Source: Budorcas taxicolor
Lineage: Eukaryota > Chordata > Mammalia > Artiodactyla > Bovidae
DNA length: 64,000 nt
Direction: 5' to 3'
NCBI RefSeq assembly: GCF_023091745.1
Contig: NC_068912.1
Location: 60,602,567 to 60,666,566, forward strand
Under the pieces are notes generated by a model. It had not been told where the DNA came from. It was given only the letters and a program-made list of their open reading frames with translations, and searched no databases. The translations under genes and the position numbers were made by a program. Numbering within the stretch: position 1 is the stretch's first letter; each line of letters starts with the position of its first letter. Positions 11,716-23,299 of the stretch are shown here, in pieces.

Positions 11716-12144
11716 AAAGTAAAACTAATACAAAAATAATTACCATATTTTGTTTTTATATGTGATTTGTGATAAATGTTAGTAATGCACTTTCCATTTT
11801 CTCTGAACAGCCTTAAGTATTTTACATAAATAAATATTTTTTCATGCCTTCTTTTCTTTGCTTTCAGTAAGATGTTGCTAGCTTGCAGCCATTCTCTGAT
11901 TCATGAATTTCCACACAAATTCATATATTATGGACATACAGATGGGTCTCCACCCCCCTCCCATTTTTATTTTTTTTAACTTTCTTTGGACTTTTAGTTA
12001 AGATATTGCCCTTCCAATTCTAGATTGTAAGATGAGACTTGACATAATTATTTATCATAACTATTTACCTTTTCCTACAAAGAGTGTAAGTTTACTCTGT
12101 TAATTACCCAAATACTAGTATTTTTATGCTTATTGACCTCAAGT

Positions 12145-12156
12145 ATTGATTATGAC
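12145..12156 (+). repeat. Left target-site duplication of SINE
   Basis: attgattatgac matches 12374-12385 exactly. Confidence 0.85.
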
Positions 12157-12373
12157 ATAGGCTTCCCTGGTAGCTCAGAGGTTAAAGCGTCTGCCTGCAA
12201 TGCAGGAGACCTGGGTTCAGTCCCTGGGTTGGGAAGATCCCTCTGGAGAAGGAAATGGCAACCCACTCCAGTACTCTTGCCTGGAGAATCCCATGAATGG
12301 AAGAGCCTGATGGGCTACAGTCCACAGGTTCGCAAAGAGTCGGACATGACTGAGCGACTTCACTTCTCTTCAC
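12157..12373 (+). mobile_element. Bov-tA SINE, near-complete
   Basis: A plus-strand copy with clear structure. The head begins 'ggcttccctggtagctcag' and box B is 'gggttcagtccc' at about 12213. The Bov-A body is 12240-12340, and the tail 'gacatgactgagcgacttcac' ends at 12373. A perfect 12-bp duplication flanks it. Little divergence suggests a relatively young insertion. Confidence 0.93.
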
Positions 12374-12385
12374 ATTGATTATGAC
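12374..12385 (+). repeat. Right target-site duplication of SINE
   Basis: An exact 12-base match to 12145-12156. Confidence 0.85.
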
Positions 12386-13147
12386 CTCTTTTCTCATTTG
12401 CTTTCTTCTCTGTTATTCACTTTCTCATTTGTGTTTTTGTCCTCTATAACTGATATTAAAGATTTCTCCCATTTCCTCCTCTACACTTGCTTTCAGCTTG
12501 AATGGCTCTGTACTAACCATTCTTTGAACAGTTATCTTAGTCCATCACTGCATTATCTTGAGCTGAGGTCTAATACTCACCTGTATATGGTACCTTTTGG
12601 TACAGGAAGTTTTTCACTATCCATATCCCATTTATCTTTCAGAATCCCAGCCTTTAAGTGAATGAAAAGATAGAGTTGTTACTGAGGGCCCCAAATCCTT
12701 TATTATTATATCCCTGAAAGCATTTTGCTAATCCTCTTTTGTTGGTTTTCCTTGTTTGCATCAATAAGAAATTTTAGATGATAGAGTGTCTGGTAAGCCT
12801 TAGAAGTCTACAAAATCACATAAACCCTCTCCATGAAGAAGCAAACTCTTGAATAGACAATCATCAAAGAGAAGTGCTCCCATGTTCTCCCAGTTCTGCT
12901 TCTGAAAACACTAGTCACTCTTGCTCAGTCCCTTTCGTGGCTTCTCCTCTTCTGTTGGGTCTATGTTCGTATCTTCTTATGAACGCATTTGGGGATGGGA
13001 TTTTTACTCAAATGTGAGGTGAAGGACAGTATATTTTGGAATCACGTACATATCTGGCCAACAGTCACTTTAGTAAGCAATAAAATGTCTCCTTCCTGTT
13101 GGTAGTTTTAATGGAAATTATGTAGATATATGTTTAAAATATGATTA
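12386..13147. other. Unassigned non-coding stretch
   Basis: No repeat that I can name and no coding evidence; the short ORFs are compositional. Confidence 0.5.
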
Positions 13148-13300
13148 AAAATTGTTATTGAAGTATTGCTAATTCACAATGTTGTGCTAGTTTCAGCTGT
13201 ACAGAAAAATGATTCAGATTGTTTTCCCTGACAGATTATTACAAAATACTGAGTATAGTTCCCTGGGCTATACAATAGGTCCTTCTTGGACCTATTTGGC
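13148..13300 (-). mobile_element. L1 3' UTR fragment
   Basis: The wording 'ttgaagtattgctaattcacaatgttgtgctagtttcagctgtac...aataggtccttcttgg' is the antisense of the artiodactyl L1 3' UTR. The same stretch is seen in a longer form at 22600-22770. Confidence 0.7.
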
Positions 13301-13424
13301 TTGAAAATGACTGATAACTTATGCCAATGAATATTAAAGATTAATATGTGCCATAGTCATGAGTCACAGTTCCTTTATAGGAGACAGTAGAGAGCTCAAC
13401 AAGAAGACACCTACGAAGCCAAGT

Positions 13425-13545
13425 TTCACTGGACACCAAATCTGCTGGCTCTTTCATCTTGGAAATTCCAGTATTCAGAATTTTGAGAAATAATGTCTGT
13501 TGTTTAAGCCACCAGTTTATGGAATTTTGGTTATATCAAGCATGA
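13425..13545 (+). repeat. MLT1-like LTR 3' end
   Basis: Contains 'tttgagaaataatgtctgttgtttaagccaccagtttatgg', the typical terminal wording of an old MaLR LTR. Confidence 0.55.
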
Positions 13546-13673
13546 TGGGCTAAGAATATATCTAATGGTATTAGCCTTAAATGCCCATTTTGTTCCTAGG
13601 TTTCAGGTAGGTCGAGGGGTTTGTCTAATTCTCCAGATAATCCCAAAGAATGATTATTGAGTTCAAACATCTC

Positions 13674-13684
13674 AATTAATCCTT
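13674..13684 (+). repeat. Left target-site duplication of SINE
   Basis: aattaatcctt matches 13904-13914. Confidence 0.8.
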
Positions 13685-13903
13685 AAAGTGAAAAGAGAAT
13701 GAAGTCGTTCAGTCGTGTCTGACTCTTTGCGACCCCATGGACTGTAGCCTACCAAGCTTCTCTGTCCATGGCATTTTCCAGGCAAGAGTACTGGAGTGGG
13801 GTGCCATTTCCTTCTCCAGGGGACCTTCCTGACCCGGGGATCAAACCCAGGCCTCCTGCATTGCAGGCAGTCACTTTATTGTCTGAGCTACCAGGGAAGT
13901 GCT
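13685..13903 (-). mobile_element. Bov-tA SINE
   Basis: A complete reverse-orientation copy. The tRNA-like head is at the right (13903-13830), the body lies between, and the tail is at the left, followed by A-rich bases. An 11-bp perfect duplication flanks it. Confidence 0.92.
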
Positions 13904-13914
13904 AATTAATCCTT
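13904..13914 (+). repeat. Right target-site duplication of SINE
   Basis: An exact match to 13674-13684. Confidence 0.8.
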
Positions 13915-14860
13915 GGTCTATTCTAATAGTACCTACTTTTAATAGTATTCTTTAAATTGTCTAGTTGCTTCAGTTCTGAAAACTTTATTGGTGAGTGAGT
14001 ATGGCACTTACAAATGCATATATAGGATGATTTTATTTGATTATCATGTTTTTCCAAGTATACTTCTGTGCTTTCCTCTTTACCTATTCATTCTGAAACT
14101 CATAACTATTATTTTGCTTTCCTATTACTCTATAAGTGTAGTAAATAAACTTGACTTCTCCTTTATAAATTTTCCAGCTAATCAATAGCTCCTTAATTAG
14201 TTCAACATTTTCATTAATATTTACTTTCAATATCTACACTCTCCTCAATTTCAATTCCAAACCACAAAATTTAAAAATGTTTAGCTGCAGAAATTTGGCA
14301 GCTTATCAGTACAAATTATCTTCCACCCTCTCTAAAACATAACAATAAATAAAAACTATCCAAATATATTTATACTATGTATATAGTGTTTTTCCCTTTC
14401 CTATGTGGACTTTAAGAAGGACAAAATGTTATTTTCTGTCATGGACTTCAATCTTATAGCAGAGTGAAATAATAAATGTGAGTTAAGCTCTAAAATCATG
14501 AAGAGTAAAATTGCACACACAGACACACACACATAGAGCCACTGAGAATTAGTGAAAGGTCATGTTGAATACGGCAAAAAATATTTTCCTTCAACATTAT
14601 TGTTTCCTTCATTGAGTTTCAGATGAAATGGTTGGTCTGAATTTAAGAGGAGTATTGTAGTGAAAATAAATATCTTTAAATGATAAAACTGTACTTCACT
14701 CAGTAATAGGCAATGACTGCATAGACAGTCTAATCACATCTCCCTCTCTTGCTTGCTAGGAGATTCGTGCTACTTTATTGAAATGATAGCAAGAATCTTC
14801 TGCAGCTATAAAACTGTTCTTTTGTTTCTCCTTGACTTGCTTACTCTCTTTTTCTGTGTT
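13915..14860. other. Unassigned AT-rich stretch with a short CA repeat
   Basis: A short (CA)n tract lies at 14513-14534. The remainder shows no recognisable repeat and no coding signal. Confidence 0.5.
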
Positions 14861-15170
14861 CAGTTCAGTTCAGTTCATTCAGTCGCTCAGTCGTGTCCGA
14901 CTCTTTGCGACCCCATGAATCGCAGCACGGCAGGCCTCCCTGTCCATCACCGATTCCCGGAGTTCACCCAAACCCACGTCCATCGAGTTGGTGATGCCAT
15001 CCAGCCATCTCATCCTGGGTCGTCCCCTTTTCCTCCTGCCCCCAATCCCTCCCAGCATCAGAGTCTTTTCCAATGAGTCAACTCTTCGCATGAGGTGGCC
15101 AAAGTACTGGAGTATCAGCTTTAACATGATTCCTTCCAAAGAACACCCAGGACTGATTTCCTTTAGAATG
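14861..15170 (-). mobile_element. BovB 3'-end fragment, copy 2
   Basis: Starts on the plus strand with tandem cagtt units, the tail of BovB read backwards. It continues through the last part of the ORF. On the minus strand, 15139-14879 encodes the conserved C-terminal wording QYFGHLMRRVDSLEKTLMLGG, then MRWLDGITNSMD and VMDREACRAAIHGVAKSRT. About 300 bp remain. The reading frame is open but far too short to act. Confidence 0.9.
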
Positions 15171-15574
15171 TGTAAGACAGGTGAATTTACAAGTTTTAAA
15201 TCTGTGGATCAAGTGACTGCACTGCACAAAAAGATACATTGGTATGACGATATATTTTTTCTTTTCTGTTGACTTACCTCAGAATGATGAAACAAATAAA
15301 ATTTGTTTTACTTGCTCTCTTATTATAGTTTAAATGTTTAACTTTTATTTTTTGGGAAATAAAATGAAGACAGAAAAATGAAAGAGAATTTTAAGATTCA
15401 TCAAGCATATATTCTATGCCAATAATTCTACATGTTGTATGTCAGCAACTCTTCATGATAATCTCATAAAAATGCATTATTTTACCCATTTCACAAATAA
15501 GAAAACAAACTTGGAGAGATTATTTGTTAAAAATTGTACGACTAAAACCCCAAGATGCTTTTTTTACCAGGAAA
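15171..15574. other. Unassigned non-coding stretch
   Basis: No repeat or coding signal recognised. Confidence 0.45.
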
Positions 15575-15587
15575 CAGACACATTCCA

Positions 15588-15798
15588 CTTCCCTGGTGGC
15601 TCAGTGGTAAATAATCCACCTGCTTTGCAGGAGACCTGGGTTCAGTCCTTGGGTCAGGAAGATCTCCTGGAGAAGGAAATGGCAACCCATTCCTGTGTTC
15701 TTGTCTGGGAAGTCCTGTGGACAGAGGAGCCTGTTGGGCTATCGTCCATGGGGTCACAAAGAGTTGGACACAACTGAGCAACTGAGCACACGAGCATG
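15588..15798 (+). mobile_element. Bov-tA SINE
   Basis: A plus-strand copy, head 'cttccctggtggctcag' to tail 'caactgagcaactgagcac'. The duplication at 15575-15587 versus 15799-15811 differs at one of 13 positions. Confidence 0.9.
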
Positions 15799-15811
15799 CA
15801 GACAGATTCCA

Positions 15812-16289
15812 AAGTCCAAGTTCTCTCCAGAGAGACATCCGCCCTCCTGTCACCTATCTTTATTTCTATTTTAAGACAAATGCTTTTGGAACAGCAGGTT
15901 GAAGTGTCCAAGGCCTTGTTAACTCCACTCATAGTCCAAGTATGGCAGTTTTTATTTCTCTTGTAAGTAACAGGAAATTTATTCCTTGAGGTTCTGATTC
16001 ATGTATATTGTACTCATAAAGATGTCTAATGTTTTATCAAGAGCTTTTTGAACTGCAAGTCAGATGATTTTTTTTTTAAGTTACCGGAAGTAAAATGTTG
16101 GCATAAACAAAATGGAACCACCTCAGACTCTTGGATTCAAAACAAGACTTAAATACCTGTTTATACTCACAATTATATGCTATAAATGTAGCAAAGCAGT
16201 TTATTGTTTATGATTTATTAATTTCATAAATACAAGTGTGCTTTCTCTCCTTAGTGCTTATCAGGCTGGTGTGTGTGTGTATGTGTGTA

Positions 16290-16322
<33 letters not shown>

Positions 16323-18350
16323 CTGGAGCTTCTATTTCCTAATAGTGATATGTTAGTAGAGTATCTACTTTTAAAAAATACTAATGTTTTTAGGAATCTT
16401 TCGCTGTATAAATCGGCACTATATGTAGGCCCATGATTGAAGCTGTATTTGAATATACCATGCCAGTGACTTCATGCAAAGTTAAAGATGCTAGCTTTTA
16501 AATAGGAGGTAGTCTAGAAGTTCAGAAACATTAAAAGTGAAATTCCTGATTCCCTTTGAAAATAGTCAAGACTGCAGAGGAAACAAAAATTGGTTGGACT
16601 TTACTTGAGCTGAGGAAATAAATTCCACTCTGTATAGATTGACTTCCTAATGTCACAAGTCAATTTAGAAATTAAACACAAGATAAATCTCTTTCCTTTC
16701 ATTGCACCAATGTATTTAGCTTAATCATGAGCATCAGTGGAGACAGAGATTGAAAAATAAATTGTTCACTGTCTCCAAGACAAACCCCAAATAGGAAACT
16801 TGATATTTTGCATAAACTCCATCTCTGGAATATGCTTTTGAAAAGACATTTCATAATTATATGTAGCATTATAGAGGCTCTTGTGTTTATAAATATTTTC
16901 AAAAGCCTTTGAAATTGTTTGTAAATCCAAAGTTTATAAATGACTTATGAAATCCACAAATTTGCTAAATATGCTTCTGCATTTTTGCATTATGCTCTGT
17001 GATTTTTCTTTCTGTGTGGTGTAAGTCAAAGAAAATGATATACAATATGGCTAGATAGGACTAAAATTTCCAAACAAAGAAGCATCTGTTTTTCTAATTT
17101 AGTTTTTGAATTTATGTTGGTTTCACAATTGGTTACACTGCAAACAATGTGGTTCAAATGACAATGACATTGATTACATTTCTTCTTTGCACTAAGAGCA
17201 CTTTTTATCCACAATTGTCAACTCCTTTAACCAGCAATAACTAAGCCTTTCAGCACCTTGGTACCTTGGGTATTGTTTTACCCAATTTGAAGCAGATAGA
17301 ACAGTAACTTCGCAGGAGGCTGACACAGTTTTCATGAAGCCAGGGATGACTAGAATTTTAAAAACCTAGTTGCAAGAGCTTATCTTTTGATGTACATTTT
17401 AAAATTTTGGAGCAAGCTACTTATGACTGTGGTTTTTCTGCTATACTCATCTTTCCAGTAGTACTTTGAAATGATTTCTAGGTCAGGGATCATGGGCCAG
17501 GTGAAATTTGCCTGAGCATTAATTCCTACTTTATGTTTCTATCGAGTGTGTTCCTAACTTCTCTCTTCACCAGTGGAAGAGGCTATTTTGTAAATGGGTA
17601 ACAAGTCGTCTGAGAATTATCCTACCATATAGAATTTTGATTTGTAAAATGGCTTTCATCAATAGCTTTAGCCCAAAGTTTCACTTTGCAGATCATCTAA
17701 ATATTCACACATGCACTTTGATTTCTTAAAAAATCTTTTATGCCATGCTGTGTCATGATAGACTACGCGTCCTTCAAAATAGGGGAAAATTTGCATTCCC
17801 TATATCATCTAGTCATTTACTCATTTATCAAGTATTTACTGAGTAACTACTATGTTTAAAATAGTCTGCTTCATGCCAGCTCATAGGAGCAATTGAATAC
17901 ATTCTTCTGGTTAAGATACTTATTGTCTCAACACACTGAGAACTCTAAGAAAAACTTCCTATAAACTGAGTTGACCAGCAAGCTCTACTGACATATTTTC
18001 ACATTATAATTTGTATCTATAGTACCAGACATTTAAATCGTGTAATTTCTAGTTGACATCTAGGTCTTGATGGCTACCCTTTTGAATTTTTTTTCTCTTG
18101 CAAGGAAATCATTAATTTATGCACTGAAAATGAAACCTCTGAATCATTTCTCATGGCTTCTGTTTTTCTATGATGCCTTCAGTGATTTGATTAGTTTTTA
18201 GTTGCGTATTAAAATACTATTTCTGTCTTATAATAAGATAAACTAAATGACCACTTTTAACATGACAAGACATTATGATAAGGTATGAAATGGAGATTAT
18301 TGCTCCACAGTGAAACTAAACTAGCTTCAACATACGCTTTATTAAATAGT
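15812..18350. other. Unassigned AT-rich stretch
   Basis: Apart from the TG microsatellite at 16269-16322, I see only AT-rich DNA. The part at 17800-17880 ('ttatcaagtatttactgagtaactactatg') resembles the end of an old mammalian-wide repeat, family not assigned. No coding evidence. Confidence 0.45.
16269..16322 (+). repeat. (TG)n microsatellite with TATG interruptions
   Basis: About 54 bases of gt dinucleotides, with interruptions 'atgtgtgtatgtatg' in the first half and 13 or more pure units in the second half. Likely length-polymorphic. Confidence 0.95.
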
Positions 18351-18360
18351 ATTTTATACT

Positions 18361-18572
18361 ATGCCTGTGTGCTCGGTTGCCCAGTAGTTATCTGACTCTT
18401 GCTACCCCATGGACTGTAGCCCACTAGGCTCCACAGTCCATGGGATTTTTCAGGCAAGAATGTTGAGGTGGCTTGCCATTTTCTCCTCCTGGGGATCTTC
18501 CCAACCCAAGGATCAAGCTCACATCTCCTGCTTGGCAGATGGATTCTTTACTGCTGAGCCACCTGGGAAACC
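18361..18572 (-). mobile_element. Bov-tA SINE
   Basis: A reverse-orientation copy, head at the right. The duplication attttatact occurs at 18351-18360 and 18573-18582. Confidence 0.9.
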
Positions 18573-18759
18573 ATTTTATACTGTAGCAAGTAGAAATTGC
18601 TAGCTAAAATGTCTAATTACTACTTCACTGAGAAAATAAAATATGACCTATTACCTGATTTCTTTTCAGAACATTGTTACATTACCCAGACATGTAAACC
18701 TTATTTGAATGGCCTCATAATAAAATGTGTAACTAACTTAAACCTGGACTCAGGTAAAC

Positions 18760-18955
18760 CTTGGTATAAAACCCACCTTTGCCTTTCATGAACTGTTTCA
18801 TTGTGGGAAAATTATTTTGTTCCATGTAAAATTCAGTTCTGCCATTTGAGAAATCGAGCAATAAAAAGGTATTTTCATGAGTTCATTCATGGGATACTTA
18901 TAAAAAAGCCTAGTACAAAGCAACTATTCAAGAAATGCTAGCTAATGGCATTTTA
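18760..18955 (+). repeat. MIR SINE remnant
   Basis: The order 'tttcattgtgggaaaattatt', 'cagttctgccatttgagaaat', 'gatacttataaaaaagcctagtac' and 'atgctagct' follows the plus-strand MIR plan (tRNA-like part, core, LINE-derived end), although diverged. Confidence 0.5.
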
Positions 18956-19164
18956 ATGGGCTTCAAATAAATCAAATTTTTGCTAAATTGCTAAATTTGT
19001 TAATTGGAATGGATGAAGCAAGCCTTAAAAGATCTCAGATAATTTGTAAATTATTGACTGGTTAGGAAACAATGAAAATTTTTGGTGATTCTCAATCTAT
19101 CATTATTAGCAAAGCCTCAGCACATAGTTTTATTGAAGTGACTATGAGATTATTTAGTAATTAT

Positions 19165-19330
19165 AAGAGACATTTAGTCATTATATCATCTTAAAACTAC
19201 TATGAGGTTTGTAGTATGGTGTTTATGTTACAAGTGAGGAAATTGAAATTCAGAGTTAAAGTGATTATTTAGGGAAATTCAGCTGGGAAAGGGGTAAGAC
19301 TGGACTAATGTATTAACTTTCACATATGCT
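19165..19330 (-). repeat. MIR SINE remnant
   Basis: 'caagtgaggaaattgaaattcagagttaaagtgatt' (19232-19267) is the antisense MIR core. Confidence 0.55.
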
Positions 19331-19350
19331 CTCCAATAGCCTGTTATTCT

Positions 19351-19561
19351 GTTTTTGTTGTTTTAGTCATTGAGTCATCTCCAACTCTTTTGCAACCCCA
19401 TGGACTATAGACTGTCAGGCTCCTCTGTCCTTGGGATTTCCCAGGCAAGAATACTGGAGTGGGTAGCCATTTCTTTCTCTGGGGATCTTCTGGACCCTGG
19501 GAGTGAACCAGAGTCCCCTTAATTGGCAGGCAGATGCTTTACCACTGAACCACCAGGGAAG
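19351..19561 (-). mobile_element. Bov-tA SINE
   Basis: A reverse-orientation copy. The near duplication cctgttattct / cctgtcattct at 19340-19350 and 19562-19572 has one mismatch. Confidence 0.88.
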
Positions 19562-19852
19562 CCTGTCATTCTAATTAGCATTATGCAAATACAATCAGCA
19601 ATTTGTCAATTTTTAAAAAAGTCATCACTGCTGACCTAATTATTATTAAATGTCTATTACATGCCAAATACTTTGCAGTAGGTTATAATACATATTTTTA
19701 TAGTATAATCCTTCAGTCATTAGTTACCAAAGATCTTCTGAAGAAGATGCATTTCTCAGCATAAAGAACTTTCAGGATCACAGAGAAAAACACAAATAAT
19801 CATACTACTGCAGAATAATACAGTGTGTCACAACAATGAGTTTTATCCTATT

Positions 19853-19864
19853 ATCCTCATCTAA
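19853..19864 (+). repeat. Left flank repeat of composite SINE
   Basis: atcctcatctaa matches 20400-20411 exactly. Confidence 0.8.
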
Positions 19865-20399
19865 CGCTTCCCAAGTGGTCCTAGTGGTAAAGAACCTTAC
19901 CAGCAATGCAGGAGATATAAGAAATGTGGGTTGATCCCTGGGTTGCAAGGATCCCCTGGAGGAAAGGATGGCAACTTACTCTGGTATTATTGCCTGGAGA
20001 ATCTCATGGACAGAGGAGCCTGGAAGGCTACAATCCATAGAGTTGCACAGTCAGACACAGCTCAAGCGACTTAGCATGCATGCATCCTCCTGATAGCTCA
20101 GTTGGCAAAGAATCCGCCTGAAATGCAAGGGACCCCAGTTTGATTCTTGGGTCAGGAAGATCCCCTGGAGAAAGGATAGGCTATGCATTCCAGTATTCTT
20201 GGGCTTCCCTTGTGGCTCATCTGGTAAAGAATCCACACACAACGCAGGAGATCTGGGTTCGATCCCTGGGTTGGGAAAATCCCCTGGAGAAGGGAAAGGC
20301 TACCCACTCCAGTCTTCTGGCCTGGAGAATTCCATGGACTGTATAGTCTATGGGGTTGCCAGGAGTTGGATGCAACTTTCACATTTACTGTACACTTTC
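19865..20399 (+). mobile_element. Composite of three tRNA-like SINE heads (Bov-tA array)
   Basis: Three plus-strand heads lie in series. A full Bov-tA occupies 19866-20085. A head plus half body (20090-20207, starting 'gatagctcagttggcaaag') leads into a third head plus full body (20209-20385, starting 'gggcttcccttgtggctca'). The last two form the same double-head dimer as at 11303-11622. The outer flanks carry one perfect 12-bp repeat. A partial copy of that repeat (catcctc) lies at the 20084-20090 junction. So either the array moved as a unit or the dimer landed in the duplication left by the first SINE. Confidence 0.85.
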
Positions 20400-20411
20400 A
20401 TCCTCATCTAA
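20400..20411 (+). repeat. Right flank repeat of composite SINE
   Basis: An exact match to 19853-19864. Confidence 0.8.
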
Positions 20412-20520
20412 TAGATGAAGATACTGAGGCTTAAAGAGAAACATACACAACTAGAAGACAATGATCAATATGAGGAATAGTCTGTATTCAAACTCAAATC
20501 ATTCTATCACTTTTCCTTTT
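20402..20520 (-). repeat. MIR remnant split by the composite SINE
   Basis: 'catctaatagatgaagatactgaggcttaaagag' is the antisense MIR core. Its left edge continues left of the composite SINE at about 19840-19864. Confidence 0.5.
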
Positions 20521-21880
20521 AAAATTCTTATTATACCATGTCCATAGTCATCGCCAACAATGCATTTCTGATGCTTAGAGGCACAGTTCTGCAAAGCTGC
20601 AGCTTGACTGGTGTGGCTCTAGATCTGAGTGCCTCTGACCTAAGGTACTGGTTTATGATACAGAATGAATATAAAATGTGGCAGACACTGGTATTTGTAT
20701 ATTAATCACCATTTCCCACCTTCTTAGTTATTAAAAAAAATGTTTTTGTTCAGGTATCTCATACTCACTCACTTCTGGATTTCCCTAGCTTCAGGAAGTA
20801 AATCATTATTGATCTAAAGAACCAGGGCAAGCCTATTCTCCTTGACAGTGCAGAGTCAGATCTGTCTTGCAGTTCTGGCAAATAGAAGAGACATCTGCTG
20901 GGAACCATCTAGATAGAGTCCATTAAAAAGAAACACTGAAGGAAAGACTCCATTTTATGCCTCTCTACGTTTTGTAGCCATCGTGGGTCTGTAAAAGGCA
21001 AACCAATTCACTGAGGATGACAGATCATAAAAAGAGAAAAAAAATCATTGATGAAGTCAATACACAACTAAATTATTCCACTCACAAACCACTTTACCTT
21101 CAGACTTTGAATTATGTGAAATAATAAATGCTACTTACTTCTTAAGTAACTTGGTGTTGAATTTTCTGATTTTTTTCCAGAAAGAAATGTAAAAAGTATT
21201 TTAATGGGATTCCTCACAAAGAATTATTATTCCTCACAAAAAAGTATTTTTTCTTGTAGTGTTTTTCCTTCCTCCTAATATGAAATTTTAATGACATGTA
21301 CATCTTACAGTCATATTGAAGGGTGTTAGATGAAGTTTAAGTTCTCTTTTTGGGCCCAACTTTGGATACCAATCCTTGATTTGTGACAAATGCTATAGTT
21401 ACTGGGCACATATGAGACACTCAAAGACAGTATGGATTATTTAACTTCAAAGGCATCTTAATCCAGAAATGTCTGACTGTCCAAACATACAAAGCAGAAG
21501 AAGGGCAATAAAGCTAATTTCGCCATATGAAGTTGGATGAAAAACCAATCAAAAATGATTCCCTTTTACTCAATTGCATTGCAGGCATAGAAGGTAAATG
21601 CAACTAGGAAGAAATAAAAATATGCAAAAGACATAATGGGACATTTTGCTATGCACAGGCACTAAACTGCATTCAATCAAAGTATATCAATACTTTAGAA
21701 GAGATTTTTAAGAATAAATACATGTATGGAATCATTTGTGTGTGTGTGACTGTTTAATGTATACTTAAGGCACATTAAAAGGAATACAACATAATCTTTG
21801 TCCACAGAGTGGCCATCACCAGCAGATGGCAATTGGTGGACAAGTAACTGAACAGTTGCAATGTATAGCCAGAAGTGCTA
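20521..21880. other. Unassigned non-coding stretch
   Basis: AT-rich DNA with a short TG run at 21737-21748. No recognisable repeat or gene. Confidence 0.45.
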
Positions 21881-21889
21881 AATAAAGAT

Positions 21890-22260
21890 GTTCCAGGCAG
21901 TTTGTCCAGGGAGGCCTGTCTCAGAATTGATGGTAGTGGATTACAGGTGGGTTAGAGAAAAGAAGTTCTTCAGATAAGGAAGCACTTGTTCTGAATCTTA
22001 AAGAATGCACTCAAGGAACTGTAAATAGCTAAGGTAGCTAGATCCTATCCTCCACTTGGAAGTATGGCAGGAACATAAGCTGGAGATGTAGGTAGGAGCC
22101 AGATTGTAAACAGGGGGAAAACAATGAGGACCTACATTAGATCAGTAGGGAAGGGACATTAGAAATAGCTGATTCATAGGGTGACTATTTAACTCATTAA
22201 ATGTGTCATCCAAACTAGAATGATTTTTTAGAGTGAAAGGGAGCACAATCAATAATCATA
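21890..22260 (+). repeat. Possible old mammalian repeat, family not assigned
   Basis: Wording such as 'gttccaggcagtttgtccagg' and 'gtaggagccagattgtaaacaggg' recalls a widespread old repeat. It may continue at 23085-23300 ('agacatgttgagtttgagatgtttgtagg') beyond a SINE and an L1. This is from memory of the wording only. Confidence 0.3.
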
Positions 22261-22275
22261 AATAACAGGTATGAA

Positions 22276-22498
22276 GGGGCTTCCCTGATAGTTCACATGG
22301 TAAAGAGTCTGCCTGCAATGTGGGAGATCTGGGTTCAACCCCTGGTTCGGGAAGCTCCCTAGAAGAAGGAAATGGCAACCCACTCCAGTATCCTTAACTG
22401 GAGAATTCCATGGACAGAGGAGCTTGGTGGGCTACAGTCCATGGGGGTGCAAAGAGTCGGACACGACCGGGCAACTAACACTTTCACTTTTCACTTTC
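22276..22498 (+). mobile_element. Bov-tA SINE
   Basis: A full plus-strand copy with tail 'ctaacactttcacttttcactttc'. The duplication at 22264-22275 and 22499-22510 differs at one of 12 bases. Confidence 0.92.
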
Positions 22499-22576
22499 AA
22501 CAGGGATGAATGCGAATTGTTTTGGTTAAACTAGGGTACATAGCCACCCTAGTCCAATTGAAATGCATTCAAAACT

Positions 22577-23065
22577 TAAAAAAAAAAAAAAAAAAACTTT
22601 TTGTTTTATACTGGAGCATACCCAATTAATAGTGTTGTGATAGTTTCAGGTGGACAGCAAAGGGACAAAGCCCTGCATATATATGTATCCATTCTCCCCC
22701 AAACTTTTCTCCCATCCAGGCTGCTACATAACACTGAGCAGATTTCCCTGTGCCATACAGTAGGTCCTTGTTGGCTATCCATTTTAAATATAGCAGTGTG
22801 TTCATGTCTATCCCAAACTCCCTAGCTATTCCTGCTCCTCATCCCCTGGCCCCCAGACAACCATAGAATCACTCTCTAAGTCTGTGAGTGTTTCTGTTTT
22901 ATAAATAAGTTCATTTCTATCATTTATTTTTAGATTCTGCTTATAAGGACTGTCATATGATATTTCTCATTCTCTGTCTAACTTCCTTCATTTAGTATGA
23001 CAACTTCTAGATCCATCTGTGTTGCTGAAATGGCATTATTTCATTCTTTTTAATAGCAGAGTAAT
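22577..23065 (-). mobile_element. L1 3' UTR and end of ORF2 antisense, truncated
   Basis: The plus strand shows the antisense L1 3' UTR: 'atactggagcatacccaattaat', 'tgtgccatacagtaggtccttgttgg' near 22750, and 'taatagcagagtaat' near 23055. A run of A (22579-22597) abuts its left edge and may belong to a different element. Confidence 0.75.
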
Positions 23066-23299
23066 TTATTTGACAAAGTGAGCAGTACATAGTGGCTGAT
23101 CTTCTAGGGGTGATGAGTGAGAATACAGAGCATAAGATCATCCCCAGGCTTCTGATGTGAGACTAATGGCAATTACTTTCACTGTGATTAAAAAGTATAG
23201 AAGAAAGAACAGGCTTTCAGGGAGAGGAAATGAATTATGCTTTAGACATGTTGAGTTTGAGATGTTTGTAGGAAATCAGAGTAGCTATGTCTATAGAAA

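Noticed and set aside
16269..16322. Short cysteine/valine-rich ORF across the TG tract
   Set aside because: It is the translation of a microsatellite.
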